The notes: generated by a model from the letters alone, not told the origin. A DNA stretch of 64,000 nt from NORP240 sp965222175 (GCA_965222175.1 OZ244938.1:3534001-3598000); one strand, 5' to 3'. Positions 8,505 to 17,483 are shown, counted from the first letter of the stretch. A program made the numbers and translations.

Positions 8505-10751
8505 CTAAAAATTCCGGGACTCCTGCATCTCGGCGTAGAGCCTGGCGGCTTCCGGTCGGCCCCAGGATTCGTAGAGCGCCACCAGCCGCTCCAGGGCGGT
8601 ATCGATATGCACCGGCCGGGCGCCGCCGCTGTCCTGCAGTGCTTCGTAGGCGGCCACGGCAATCGTCTCGGCTTCCTCGAAACGTCCCTGCTCTGCCAGG
8701 GCGGCACCCTGCAGCGACCGGGCCCAGGCGGTACGCCAGTGGTCATCACCGTAGGCCTGGGCAAGAATGGCCGTGGCGCTTTCCGCCATGGCCAGGGCCT
8801 GCTCCACCCGGTCCGTCTCCAGGTACAACACGGCGAGTCCGGAGCGGGTGATGCCGATGTCGGGATGCTCCTCGGGGAGAATGCGCTGGTTCATTGCCAG
8901 GGCCTCGTCCAGCAATTCCTCCGCCCGGGCGAAACTGCCCTGTTCCGTCAACCAGCCGGCCAGGTTCTGCAGCCCGTAGGCGATATCGGCATGGTCGCCG
9001 GAATAGGCCCGTCGATAAGCCGCCAGGGCCTGGGTGGAATAGTCCAGGGCCAGGTCGAACTGTCCCTTGTCGTAGTAAAGGAACGCCAGGTTATTCAGGG
9101 ACTGGGCCACCAGCGGGTGATCCTCACCCAGGCCCTGCCGGCGTATTGCCAGGGCCTGTACATAGAAGGATTCGGCCTCGTCGTACTCGCCCTGGTCGTG
9201 AAGCACGAAGGCCAGGTTGTTCAGGGAATCCCCCAGGTCCGGGTGCTGTTCCCCCAGCAGGCGCTGGTTCATCTGCAGGGATTCGCGGAACAGGTCCTCG
9301 GTTTCCCCGTAGCGACCCTGTTCATAAAGAAATACCGCCAGGTTGTTGAGGCTGTCATCCAGGTCCGGATGGACGCCCCCCGGAGCCAGCCGCCGACGCA
9401 TGGCCAGGGCCTGTCTCAGCAGCGGCTCGGCCTCGTCGGGACGGGCCTGGAAGCCCAGGGCCATGCCCAGCTGATCGAGACTGCGGGCCAGTTCCAGGGA
9501 TTCTGTTCCCGGCGCGGGACGTTGCAGGTCGATGGCCTGGCGCAGCTGTTCCTCGGCGGCCGCAAAATCACCCTGCAGCGAATACACCTGGGCCAGCCCG
9601 CTGAGGGCGGCGGCCATCTCGGTATCGGTGGCTTCCGGGGCTTCTTCCAGCGTCCGGATAGCGTCCCGATACATCTGCACGGCCTGGTCAAATTCCGCCT
9701 GCACGCCCAGCAGCTCGGCGATATTGGACTGGCTGCGCGCCACTTCCACGTGTTCCGCGCCGTAAATTGACCGACGGGTCTGTAATCCACGTTCCAGCAG
9801 GTCCCTGGCCTGGGGATAAAGTCCCAGGCTGCGGTACACGGTACCCATGGTATCCATCAGGGTGGACTGGATTTCCGGCTGATCCGTCAGTTCAAACTCG
9901 ATGCGACGGGCACCGCGATCGAGAATCTCCCGGGCGGTAATCGTGTTCCCCAGGGCCTCGCTGGGATCGGATACTTCAAACAGCTCCACCATGAAATTGG
10001 TGGTCTGCTGGGCCGTTTCCGCCTCGATTTCGGCGCGGACACGCTGTCGTTCGGCTTCTTCGCGGGCCAGGATCGCCGCTACCGCCAGTCCGCTGGTTAT
10101 GACCATACCGGTGAGCGACGCCACCGCCACGGCAATCATCCGCTGTTGCCGCCGATGCAGTTCCCGCTGTGCCAGCTGATCGAAGCCGACCCCCAGCATA
10201 CCGGCCAGCAGCTTCATCCTGGCATTGCTTTTACCGTCCTTGTTCTTGCGGGCATCGGCGGCGATGGGCTCGGTGCGCTCGTCGCTGAGCTCGCCGTCGG
10301 GATTGAGCTTGAAGCGCAGCGCCGGCGGAAAACATTCCTCGTCTTCCCGACCGGGCATGTCGGTGGCATTGGGTTCGCCGTCGACAATCAGGCAGTAGAT
10401 GCGGTGTTCCCGTCCCAGCCGCTTGAAGGCCAGAATCTCTTCGTTGACCCAGTGGGAACGGGCCGCTGCCGGAGAACAGATAACAATCTGGCAGGCGGAC
10501 TGTTCCAGCGAACTGGTAAGCAGGGCGCCCAGGTCGGTAGCGCTGGGCAGTTCCTCCCGGTCGCGGAAGATGGGCGACATCCTGCCGGGGATCACCCCGA
10601 ATTCGTTAACGGTACCAACCAGCTGCTTGGGCGGCTTGTAGGACTCAAGGGTTTTATGCAGCCACGCGGCCCAGCCATCGTCCTGATGACTGTAGGAGAT
10701 GAAGGCCTTGTAACGGGCATCATCGAATGAGAGCGTACGTGTGTCTGCCAC
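8505..10751 (-). CDS. TIR domain, transmembrane segment and kinesin-light-chain-type TPRs
   Basis: A 748-residue protein starting at GTG 10751 with a GGAAG ribosome-binding site. Residues about 13-125 are a TIR_2-type domain: KAFISYSHQDDGWAAWLHK (BB-loop side), then FRDREELPSATDLG and SPAAARSHWVNEEILAFKRL, where Glu104 or Glu105 sits at the usual catalytic glutamate position of NAD-cleaving TIRs. A single TM helix lies at about residues 207-232, followed by a charged linker. The rest, residues about 270-745, is a run of 42-residue kinesin-light-chain TPRs (repeated DSLNNLA...YEQGRYGETEDLF pattern). TIR-TM-TPR proteins are known as predicted signalling receptors. NADase activity is possible but unproven. 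It is co-directional with the lectin and SLOG/TM genes. Confidence 0.82.
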   Translation of the reverse strand: MADTRTLSFDDARYKAFISYSHQDDGWAAWLHKTLESYKPPKQLVGTVNEFGVIPGRMSPIFRDREELPSATDLGALLTSSLEQSACQIVICSPAAARSHWVNEEILAFKRLGREHRIYCLIVDGEPNATDMPGREDEECFPPALRFKLNPDGELSDERTEPIAADARKNKDGKSNARMKLLAGMLGVGFDQLAQRELHRRQQRMIAVAVASLTGMVITSGLAVAAILAREEAERQRVRAEIEAETAQQTTNFMVELFEVSDPSEALGNTITAREILDRGARRIEFELTDQPEIQSTLMDTMGTVYRSLGLYPQARDLLERGLQTRRSIYGAEHVEVARSQSNIAELLGVQAEFDQAVQMYRDAIRTLEEAPEATDTEMAAALSGLAQVYSLQGDFAAAEEQLRQAIDLQRPAPGTESLELARSLDQLGMALGFQARPDEAEPLLRQALAMRRRLAPGGVHPDLDDSLNNLAVFLYEQGRYGETEDLFRESLQMNQRLLGEQHPDLGDSLNNLAFVLHDQGEYDEAESFYVQALAIRRQGLGEDHPLVAQSLNNLAFLYYDKGQFDLALDYSTQALAAYRRAYSGDHADIAYGLQNLAGWLTEQGSFARAEELLDEALAMNQRILPEEHPDIGITRSGLAVLYLETDRVEQALAMAESATAILAQAYGDDHWRTAWARSLQGAALAEQGRFEEAETIAVAAYEALQDSGGARPVHIDTALERLVALYESWGRPEAARLYAEMQESRNF

Positions 10752-11234
10752 AATGACTTCCAGTGACGTTGATTAAAGTGATGGCTGAAAACGCCTTCTG
10801 ACAATGCCTCCCGACAACCCGGTTTTCCCACCGGACTCACGCTTTACCGGCGGCCGATACTCGAGCAATCACCTGCACAGTCCAGCATTACAGTCCAGCA
10901 TTGCAGTTCAGCATCAATGGCAGCACTACCTGCCGGCCAGTGTGCCAAGTTTACGCTTCTCAGCGGGTGAGTGCAGCCCTTTCCGGTAAACGGTGACTAC
11001 GTGGTTCCCTTTGCACCGCAGTTGCGCCTGGCAAATGCCTGGATGCCGGCTGCAGGCGTTCAGGGCTCGCGTCCCCCGTGAGGCAGTCAGGCGACAGCTG
11101 CACCAGAATGAGGCAACCCACCGGCCGACAATCCGGAAAATATCAGGGTTTCCCCCACCATGACAAAGTGATTCAATTGGCACCACTTTTGCTCATCCTG
11201 TCTCCATCGACAGATCAGATTACAGGTAACCCAC
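10752..11234. other. Intergenic region between divergent TIR-TPR and GATase-like genes
   Basis: This 483-bp gap lies between genes transcribed away from each other, so it should contain both promoters. It includes the 13-bp tandem repeat listed separately at 10878-10916. Small frames are present on both strands, but none has a plausible ribosome-binding site with protein-like composition. No terminator is expected or seen. Confidence 0.4.
10878..10916. repeat. 13-bp tandem repeat, 3 copies
   Basis: Three adjacent units read CAGTCCAGCATTA, CAGTCCAGCATTG and CAGTTCAGCATCA. They lie between divergent genes about 125 bp upstream of the TIR gene start. The unit length is not a multiple of a DNA helical turn or codon. 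Such repeats can arise by slippage, and a regulatory role is not shown. Confidence 0.85.
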
Positions 11235-12638
11235 ATGCCGTCAGGACGACCTGCCAGGGATTCACTTACCAATGCCCAGTTGCTGGAACGGCTGGCGTGG
11301 CGGACGACACCGGGGATCCTCGGCTTTCATCCAGCCACGCCGCAGTCGATTCATGCACTGCTGGGTTACTTTCTTGAAGACCGGGATTCGCCGACGCCGT
11401 TTCCCGGTCGGGACGTGCTGGTGGATGCTCATGCCTTCGAGTGGGGTACGGCACCACCGCTGGAAAAAGTCATTTCCTCACCCGCCGAACTGGACCTGCT
11501 GCTGGGACTGCCGGAAATCTATCGCCAGAGTGTTTCGGTGATTGAACCGTGGCCCAACGTGGGCATCAACCTGCAGGGTGAAGCGGTGAGGGCCTCCAAG
11601 AATATCGCCTACATACTGCAGCAGATCGCCGACGCCGACACTATCCTTTATCCGGTCTGGCAGAGTGGCGTCGCCAATCCCTGGCGCCTGGCAAATGTCC
11701 TCAGTGCCGGCATCGCCACCGTGGTCCAGGGTGGCAATCCCTCGGTGCACGATCCCGCCAGCTTTGACGGAACCAACGCGGGCCTGGACGATATCCTGTC
11801 CCTTACCGATCAGCTGCTGATGCGCCGCTCCACGGGCAGCGGACCGTGTATTTTCATCTGTCTCGGCCACCAGCTGGCCGCCGCGTCCCATATCAGGCTG
11901 ATCAAGCGTGCGGTAAGGGAGGTCATGAATCTCGCCACGCTGCCGCTGGACACCGACGGTTTTGCCATCAATTCATTGCAACGGGTCTGTCGGCGTATCG
12001 CCGAAATCGGCGAGTCCCTGGAAGTACGGAAACAGAACGAAACCGTGGCCCGGGGCTGGCATGACAGCAAGTTCGCCGTGGCTCCCAATGAAACCCTGGA
12101 AGTAGGCACCCGGAAACTGCTGCACTATCGCCGACGCCAGCCCGCCGACCATGTGCCCGGCGAACTGCACGATACCCACTCACTGATTGCCGATGAACTG
12201 GAAGGCGTTATCGACACCCTTATCCGACTGGAAAGGGAACTGAAGATAGAAATGTTTCATGGCGACGAAGTCAATGAAGAGGCTATTCTGTTTGCCAACT
12301 GGGCCTACAAGCTGCTCCACGACACCATCGTGCCGCTGCGCTTCAAGATAGCCATCAGTCCGCTGTCATGGTTGCTGAACCTGCCCTACGCGGTGGAAAT
12401 CCTGGCCCAGACCCGGGCCGATGAAAACAGCTGGACCGAAGCGTCCAATACCTGCATCTACTACAAGGACTGGGAGACCCATACCATCCGGCGATCCTTT
12501 ACCTGCCAGTTCCATCCGGAACTGATGGCGGATATCCGGGACGTGGGCAAGCGCGACGGACCCCGGTACGGAGAGCTGAAAGACAACGACGGCGTCCGCC
12601 TGCTGATTCGACTGCTTTATCATGGTATGCAGGAGTAG
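11235..12638 (+). CDS. Stand-alone class I glutamine-amidotransferase-like protein
   Basis: A 467-residue protein without a recognisable synthetase partner domain. The class I amidotransferase nucleophile elbow is clear at about residues 204-214, PCIFICLGHQLAA, with Cys209 as predicted nucleophile. The matching His-Glu pair is at about 425-429, QFHPE. The spacing between Cys and His (about 218 residues) is much larger than in ordinary class I GATases (around 80-90), so a large insertion of unknown fold lies inside the domain, including the helical stretch DELEGVIDTLIRLERELKIE. No signal peptide. The start ATG 11235 has a weak AGGT upstream. Known GATases hydrolyse glutamine for a partner enzyme or cleave gamma-glutamyl bonds. 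The substrate here is unknown, and no partner synthetase is adjacent. Confidence 0.6.
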   Translation: MPSGRPARDSLTNAQLLERLAWRTTPGILGFHPATPQSIHALLGYFLEDRDSPTPFPGRDVLVDAHAFEWGTAPPLEKVISSPAELDLLLGLPEIYRQSVSVIEPWPNVGINLQGEAVRASKNIAYILQQIADADTILYPVWQSGVANPWRLANVLSAGIATVVQGGNPSVHDPASFDGTNAGLDDILSLTDQLLMRRSTGSGPCIFICLGHQLAAASHIRLIKRAVREVMNLATLPLDTDGFAINSLQRVCRRIAEIGESLEVRKQNETVARGWHDSKFAVAPNETLEVGTRKLLHYRRRQPADHVPGELHDTHSLIADELEGVIDTLIRLERELKIEMFHGDEVNEEAILFANWAYKLLHDTIVPLRFKIAISPLSWLLNLPYAVEILAQTRADENSWTEASNTCIYYKDWETHTIRRSFTCQFHPELMADIRDVGKRDGPRYGELKDNDGVRLLIRLLYHGMQE

Positions 12639-12670
12639 CCACGGTGATGACGTGGGTCGCGGCTTGAACA

Positions 12671-12718
12671 GCGGCATGAGTGGCGGCATGAGTGGCGGCA
12701 AAAGTGGCGGCATGATTC
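12671..12718. repeat. 12-bp tandem repeat, 4 copies
   Basis: Units of GCGGCATGAGTG, GCGGCATGAGTG, GCGGCAAAAGTG and GCGGCATGATTC follow directly after the GATase-like gene stop codon. The array sits between that gene and the next same-strand gene. It shows no coding-style start signal, and the unit is partly palindromic with later GCCGC, so it could fold weakly. Confidence 0.8.
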
Positions 12719-12821
12719 GCCGCACGAGTCGGGACAACAATAAACAATAAGGGAAGCAGCAGGCGGCTCAGACGCTGGCCAGCGTAACCGGTGATCAGGG
12801 GCTGCAAACCTGGAGATAAAA

Positions 12822-13454
12822 GTGTCCGTGGAACAAACAGGCTTCTGGGATTTCTCGTTACAACGCTATGGTGAAGCGGGTGTTGCCGATGCCTGCCTGT
12901 CACTGCAGGACGATTATGGCCTGGACGTGAACATGGTGTTGCTGTGCGTGTGGTACGGGAACTGCCACGGCCGGTTCACCCGCGACCAGCTGCATCAGCT
13001 GACGGACTTTGCCGGGACCTGGGCGGTCCATGTCGTCGAACCGCTGCGCCATGCCCGTCGCTGGCTTAAAACCCGGCTGGCCGGACAGGCAGACGTCCAG
13101 GGCCAGGTACAGGAAGCAGCAGACCCACAAGCCGTTGAACAACTGAGAAACCGGATCAAGGGCCTGGAACTGGAGGCGGAACACCTGCAGCAGAACCAGC
13201 TGCAGGCACTGCTGGGCGATATCCAGCCGAAATCGTCCACACCGGGTCCTGCCAGTACCTGGTTCAACCTCGACCTTTACCTGCAGACCCGCGTTCCGCC
13301 TGGTAACCAGGACTGCTCCGGCAATCGCGGTAAACCCGAAGGTGCCGACTCCGGGTACAGCCTGACAAGCGCCGCCGATGCAGACGGTACCGGCCGGAAC
13401 CGGGCGCAACTGGAACAGTTGCTCACTGCCGTTGTCGGCGCCCCACGGCCGTGA
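12822..13454 (+). CDS. TIGR02444 (DUF2390) family protein
   Basis: A 210-residue protein beginning at GTG 12822 with TGGAGA six bases upstream. The N-terminal 90 residues (FWDFSLQRYGEAGVADACL, LQDDYGLDVNMVLLCVWYG and VEPLRHARRWLK) match the small TIGR02444 family common in Gammaproteobacteria, whose biochemical role is unknown. A Gln/Glu-rich helical region follows to about residue 135 (LRNRIKGLELEAEHLQQNQ), probably a coiled coil. The final 60 residues look disordered and may be poorly conserved. No signal peptide or TM helix. The low-complexity tail abuts the AT-rich accessory stretch that follows, so the 3' end may have been altered there. Confidence 0.75.
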   Translation: MSVEQTGFWDFSLQRYGEAGVADACLSLQDDYGLDVNMVLLCVWYGNCHGRFTRDQLHQLTDFAGTWAVHVVEPLRHARRWLKTRLAGQADVQGQVQEAADPQAVEQLRNRIKGLELEAEHLQQNQLQALLGDIQPKSSTPGPASTWFNLDLYLQTRVPPGNQDCSGNRGKPEGADSGYSLTSAADADGTGRNRAQLEQLLTAVVGAPRP

Positions 13455-13534
13455 CCATCGAACCGCCATGGCCCCTGACACTGAAAGCGTATCCGAATGT
13501 CCTGGTTGCCGGATTTTGAAGTCGCAGCCAGAAT

Positions 13535-13983
13535 TTGCCACGCCACCAATCGCTGCTGCCACTTTTAAAGAGAAGGAAGCTAGGCCTATTTCAACAAGAG
13601 GTGGCATCTCGACTTGGGATTGCGCCAATAACACTATGGAAGTGGGAAAACGGTAAATCAGTGCCATATGATATGCACTATCAAGCTATCAAGCTATCAA
13701 GAAGTTTCTTGGATATGATCCGATCCCAACCATAAGGCCTAAGACCGTTGCCGATTTTCTAATGACAAAACGGCAGGCACTCGGTTTGTCTCAGCGTAAA
13801 GCAGCAGACAGAATTGGCGTGTGTCGCACAGCCTGGTCTGACTGGGAGAAGGGAAAAACGATTCATCGTGTTTCTCATCGGCAGCGTGTCGCAAAATTCC
13901 TTTGTATCCCAGAATCTGAGATGCACAGTCTCATGAAAAAGCAATGGAATGACGCTCACGGTAAAAAAACCCGCATTCGTTAG
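13535..13983 (+). pseudogene. Tandem helix-turn-helix regulator, frameshifted by an 8-bp repeat
   Basis: Two frames together encode one protein of the double-XRE type. The first part carries LGLFQQEVASRLGIAPITLW-KWENGKSVP. The second carries ALGLSQRKAADRIGVCRTAW-SDWEKGKT. They are out of frame because CTATCAAG is present three times in a row at 13678-13701. With two copies the reading continues AIKKFLGYDPIPTIRPKTVADFL into the second domain, giving about 146 residues and restoring the FLGYDP linker typical of this family. The first frame has no ATG (only a TTG at 13535) and an in-frame stop at 13517, so the 5' end may also be damaged. It lies in an AT-rich island. It could be a phase-variable regulator, a decaying gene or an assembly error. 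Confidence 0.7.
13678..13701. repeat. Perfect 8-bp tandem repeat (CTATCAAG x3) inside HTH gene
   Basis: Three exact contiguous copies of CTATCAAG. The unit is not a multiple of three, so gain or loss of one copy changes the reading frame of the surrounding tandem helix-turn-helix gene. Two copies would give an uninterrupted fusion of both HTH domains. Confidence 0.95.
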
Positions 13984-14052
13984 CTTTATCAGCGCAATAG
14001 CGAATTGAGCTGCTTAAGCCTCAATCACATCTTAGGAGAAACGTCAGTTTAT

Positions 14053-14427
14053 TCAACGTAACCATTCTGGGATGTAAACAAATTCCAAATAATAATGATC
14101 AGAATTCTCGCTACTGCTAGCGTCAAACTTGTACAAATCCAACGTTCGTGCTGCAGCTCGAAGCAATAAAAACGGCGGAATTGACTTGACTTCTTCAATA
14201 TTTTCGGCAGACCCTTCCTGCGAAATTTGAAACCTCAACAAAGTACACGCTTCTTTCAGATTCGGCTTATTTACAGCTGTGGTCGAGATAAGTGGTTCTG
14301 CATAAAGAACAAGACTTTTAGCAATCGCAATCCTTTCTTCAAATCCTTGGGAACATTCACCCGCGGAAACATTACAACTGATTGTCAAAATAACGCAGAA
14401 AGCCATCATTAACCTATCTAGTAACAT
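14053..14427 (-). CDS. Small secreted protein of unknown function
   Basis: A 124-residue protein with an N-terminal signal peptide (MLLDRLMMAFCVILTISCNVSAGE, likely cut after VSA) and GGAGG just before the ATG. The mature part is about 100 residues with Cys residues near positions 25 and 62, mixed helix propensity and no familiar motif. The region is more AT-rich than the window average, as is the neighbouring broken HTH gene, which suggests both belong to an acquired segment. No function can be proposed. Confidence 0.55.
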   Translation of the reverse strand: MLLDRLMMAFCVILTISCNVSAGECSQGFEERIAIAKSLVLYAEPLISTTAVNKPNLKEACTLLRFQISQEGSAENIEEVKSIPPFLLLRAAARTLDLYKFDASSSENSDHYYLEFVYIPEWLR

Positions 14428-14830
14428 CGCCCTCCTCCCAATATGAAGTTCTTAAAGTAGGCCTAAATATGACCGGAATGGATTTTCAAAATTTCTTACT
14501 ACCCATATTTCTTTCATTCGATCGTCCGTTGGATAGCCAGCACCCCAGGAGAACACGAGAGACAAATCCTGCGCTGTCAGTCACGATCCGTCACGGCAGG
14601 CAACACCAGACCGCTCCTGCCTGCGCAACAATTGGTTCCGCTTGCCACACGCGGGCTCAGACAAGTGCCAGCCGTGGGCGTGGGCAGTGGCGTAGTTTGA
14701 TATTTCGCTGAAGGTCAACAGTGAGGTCGGGTACCGAACCGGTTTTCAAACTGCGCCACGGCACGACTATCGAGTCGTCTTACCTCATCAAAAAGAGCCA
14801 CTGTAGAACTGTATAGTACCCGATTGGGGG
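14428..14830. other. Intergenic region, no gene seen
   Basis: About 400 bp between the small secreted-protein gene and ubiX. Short frames exist but none has a ribosome-binding site with protein-like sequence. It marks the change from the AT-rich accessory stretch back to GC-rich core sequence. No terminator hairpin with a T-tract was recognised. Confidence 0.4.
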
Positions 14831-15421
14831 TTAACCAGAGGCTTCAGGAGTCCCGGCTCCGGCGATGCCCTGCCAGCGGCTGACCAGGCCCGGGTCGAGA
14901 TCGAACAGGTCCAGCAGACGACCGACATGGTGATTCACCAGGTCGTCGATGGTTCTGGGGTTGGTATAAAAGGCCGGAACCGGCGGTGCCAGGATGGCAC
15001 CCAGCTGGCTCACCTCGTAGAACAGCTTGCAGTGACCGGTGTGCAGTGGCGTCTCCCGCGGCACCAGCACCAGCCGGCGGCGTTCCTTGAGCACCACGTC
15101 GGCGGCCCTGACCATCAGGTTGTCGGCGTAGGAGTTGGCAATTCCCGAAACGGTCTTGATGGAACAGGGAGCGATGATCATGCCGTCGGTGCGAAACGAT
15201 CCGCTGGCAATACTGGCGGCAATGTCGTTGTAGGCGTGGACATGATCCGCCATTGCCTTGACATCGGCTACCGACCACGTGGTCTCTATGCCGATATTCA
15301 GTTTCGCGGAACCCGACAGCACCAGGTGTGTTTCAATAGCCGGTTGTTGTTGTAACACTTCCAGCAGGCGTATCCCGTAAATCAGCCCGCTGGCACCTGA
15401 CATCCCGATAATCAACTGCAT
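14831..15421 (-). CDS. ubiX: Flavin prenyltransferase UbiX
   Basis: UbiX joins dimethylallyl phosphate to FMN, making the prenylated flavin used by the UbiD decarboxylase in ubiquinone synthesis. The protein (about 196 residues from ATG 15421; a GTG 15 bases upstream is possible) begins QLIIGMSGASGLIYGIRLLE, the conserved flavin-binding start. It contains APCSIKTVSGIANSYADNL and LVPRETPLHTGHC, both diagnostic of the family. Cytoplasmic. No ubiD gene is next to it, which is usual in Gammaproteobacteria. Length and motifs are normal. Confidence 0.95.
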   Translation of the reverse strand: MQLIIGMSGASGLIYGIRLLEVLQQQPAIETHLVLSGSAKLNIGIETTWSVADVKAMADHVHAYNDIAASIASGSFRTDGMIIAPCSIKTVSGIANSYADNLMVRAADVVLKERRRLVLVPRETPLHTGHCKLFYEVSQLGAILAPPVPAFYTNPRTIDDLVNHHVGRLLDLFDLDPGLVSRWQGIAGAGTPEASG

Positions 15422-15551
15422 CGACCGTGTTCCCACGTCTCGTTGGTGAAGTCAAATTGTTACACCGTTACCGGTCAATTGCCACAGTTGATCTGTTGTA
15501 CCCCGGTGATAAGATGCCGGTACCAGTTCACATCATGACAACAGGATTATC

Positions 15552-16811
15552 ATGGCAAAAGCTAATCTGTTCTATGCCCAGTCGGGCGGCGTAACCTCGG
15601 TGATCAACGCCAGCGCCTGTGGCGTAATCGAGACCGCGAGAAAAAACCGCGACCACATCGGCAAGGTTTTTGCCGGGCGCAACGGCATCATCGGTGCACT
15701 GCGCGAGGAACTGATCGACACCGGCAAGGAGACTGCCCGCACTGTCGCCCGCCTGCGCCACACGCCGGCCGGCGCCTTCGGATCCTGTCGCTACAAGTTG
15801 AAGAGCTTTGCCGAAAACGAGCGAGAATACCTGCGACTGCTGGAAGTATTCAAGGCTCACAATATCCGCTACTTTCTCTATAACGGTGGTGGCGATTCCC
15901 AGGACACCGCCAACAAGGTATCGCAGTTCAGTATCCGGGAAGGATTCCCCATTACCTGTATCGGCATTCCAAAAACCGTGGACAACGATCTGCCGGTCAC
16001 CGACAACTGTCCGGGGTTCGGTTCGGTGGCCAAATACGTGGCTGTTTCCATCAAGGAGGCGGGCCTGGACGTGGCCTCAATGTGCGAAAGTTCCACCAAG
16101 GTCTTCGTCATGGAAGTCATGGGGAGGCACGCCGGCTGGATTGCCGGTGCGGCCGGCCTGGCGACGGAGCAGGAAGGCGATGCACCACATATCATCCTGT
16201 TTCCCGAGATACCGTTCAATCGGGATAAATTCATGCGCAAGGTAAAAAGCTGCGTCAGGAAATACGGCTATTGCGCCATCGTGGTCTCGGAAGGCGCGCA
16301 GTACAAGGATGGTACGTTTCTCGCCGATGCCGGCGGCAAGGACGCCTTTGGCCACGTGCAACTGGGCGGCGTGGCACCTTTCCTGGCGAACCTGGTTAAA
16401 GAGGAAACCGGTTACAAGTACCATTGGGCGGTATCGGACTACCTGCAAAGGGCCGCTCGCCACATCGCCTCGGCGACCGATGTTGAACAGGCCTATGCCA
16501 TGGGCAAGGCCGCGGTTGAGTTCGCCCTGGCGGGCAAGAATGCCGTCATGCCCATAATTGTCCGATCCGGCGGCAGAAAATACCGGTGGAAGGTGGGCGA
16601 GGCCAGGCTGGAGGACGTGGCGAATGTGGAAAAAACCATGCCCCGGAACTACATCACCCGGGACGGCTTTCACATTACCGACGAGGCAAGGGCGTATTTT
16701 TCACCGCTCATTCAGGGCGAGGACTACCCGGAGTACAGGAACGGCATTCCCCAGTATGCCCGGCTCAAGAACATGCAGGTACCGAAGAAACTGGGGCGCT
16801 GGCGGGATTAG
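15552..16811 (+). CDS. pfp: Pyrophosphate-type 6-phosphofructokinase
   Basis: A 419-residue phosphofructokinase that interconverts fructose 6-phosphate and fructose 1,6-bisphosphate. The N-terminal loop AQSGGVTSVINASACGV, the GGGDSQDTANK motif and PKTVDNDLPVTDNCPGFGS are visible. The Asp in GGGDS (where ATP-PFKs have Gly) and the Lys in PKTVDND are the established markers of pyrophosphate-dependent enzymes, so the phosphoryl donor is probably PPi and the reaction reversible. MEVMGRHAGWIA is the usual substrate-binding segment. Single gene between ubiX (divergent) and pdxH (convergent). The donor assignment rests on these residues only. Confidence 0.93.
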   Translation: MAKANLFYAQSGGVTSVINASACGVIETARKNRDHIGKVFAGRNGIIGALREELIDTGKETARTVARLRHTPAGAFGSCRYKLKSFAENEREYLRLLEVFKAHNIRYFLYNGGGDSQDTANKVSQFSIREGFPITCIGIPKTVDNDLPVTDNCPGFGSVAKYVAVSIKEAGLDVASMCESSTKVFVMEVMGRHAGWIAGAAGLATEQEGDAPHIILFPEIPFNRDKFMRKVKSCVRKYGYCAIVVSEGAQYKDGTFLADAGGKDAFGHVQLGGVAPFLANLVKEETGYKYHWAVSDYLQRAARHIASATDVEQAYAMGKAAVEFALAGKNAVMPIIVRSGGRKYRWKVGEARLEDVANVEKTMPRNYITRDGFHITDEARAYFSPLIQGEDYPEYRNGIPQYARLKNMQVPKKLGRWRD

Positions 16812-16830
16812 CAGGAATCCGGGTCACCGC

Positions 16831-17469
16831 TCAGGGAGCGAGGCGTTGAATCTGCCAGTGGCCGTTCTCCTGCAACCGGTAGTGAAAGCGATCATGCAGT
16901 CGATGCCTGCCACCCTGCCAGAACTCGATTTCGTGGGGTACCACCCGGTAACCACCCCAGAAATCAGGCAATGGCACCTCACCCCGGGCGAATTTCTGCT
17001 TCAGTGATTCAAACTGGTTCAACAGCAGGCTTTTAGAGGATATCGCCTCGCTCTGGGACGAAGCCCAGGCCGCTATCTGGCTTTCCCTGGGCCGGCTGAC
17101 AAAATAGCCAACGGATTCGGCCGTGGACAGCTTTTCCGCGGTACCGCATACCTTGACCTGCCGTTCAATATCATGCCAGGGAAAATGCAGGCTGACCTTG
17201 TTGTTGGCATTGATTTCCCGCGCCTTGCGGGACCGGTAATTGGTGAAAAACACGAACGCATTGTCTTCCATGCGCTTGAGCAGGACGATGCGCTGGCTGG
17301 GCTGACCGTCAACCGAGGCTGTGGACAGGGTCATGGCGGTGGGGTCCCGGAGCTCCATCTTCAGCGCCTCGGCCATCCACTGGTTGAACTGGGCGATCGG
17401 GTTGTCCTGCAGGTCTTCACGATGCAGTCCACCCTGCAGGTATTCCCGCCGAACCGACTCAAGATCCAT
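16831..17469 (-). CDS. pdxH: Pyridoxamine/pyridoxine 5'-phosphate oxidase
   Basis: FMN enzyme that oxidises pyridoxine or pyridoxamine 5'-phosphate to pyridoxal 5'-phosphate. About 212 residues from ATG 17469 (a TTG two codons earlier is less likely). Recognisable segments are PTAMTLSTASVDGQPSQRIV, FFTNYRSRKAREI, SRPRESQIAAWASSQS, and the C-terminal WGGYRVVPHEIEFWQGG with RLHDRF, which bind FMN and PLP. Full length. It ends 15 bp short of the MORN-protein gene on the same strand, so the two may be co-transcribed. pdxJ, the upstream pathway enzyme, is 7 kb away in this window. Confidence 0.96.
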   Translation of the reverse strand: MDLESVRREYLQGGLHREDLQDNPIAQFNQWMAEALKMELRDPTAMTLSTASVDGQPSQRIVLLKRMEDNAFVFFTNYRSRKAREINANNKVSLHFPWHDIERQVKVCGTAEKLSTAESVGYFVSRPRESQIAAWASSQSEAISSKSLLLNQFESLKQKFARGEVPLPDFWGGYRVVPHEIEFWQGGRHRLHDRFHYRLQENGHWQIQRLAP

Positions 17470-17483
17470 GGCCAATCCCCGGA

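Noticed and set aside
10878..12718. Tandem repeats as possible CRISPR arrays
   Set aside because: Units are contiguous without spacers, only 12-13 bp long, and no cas genes are present.
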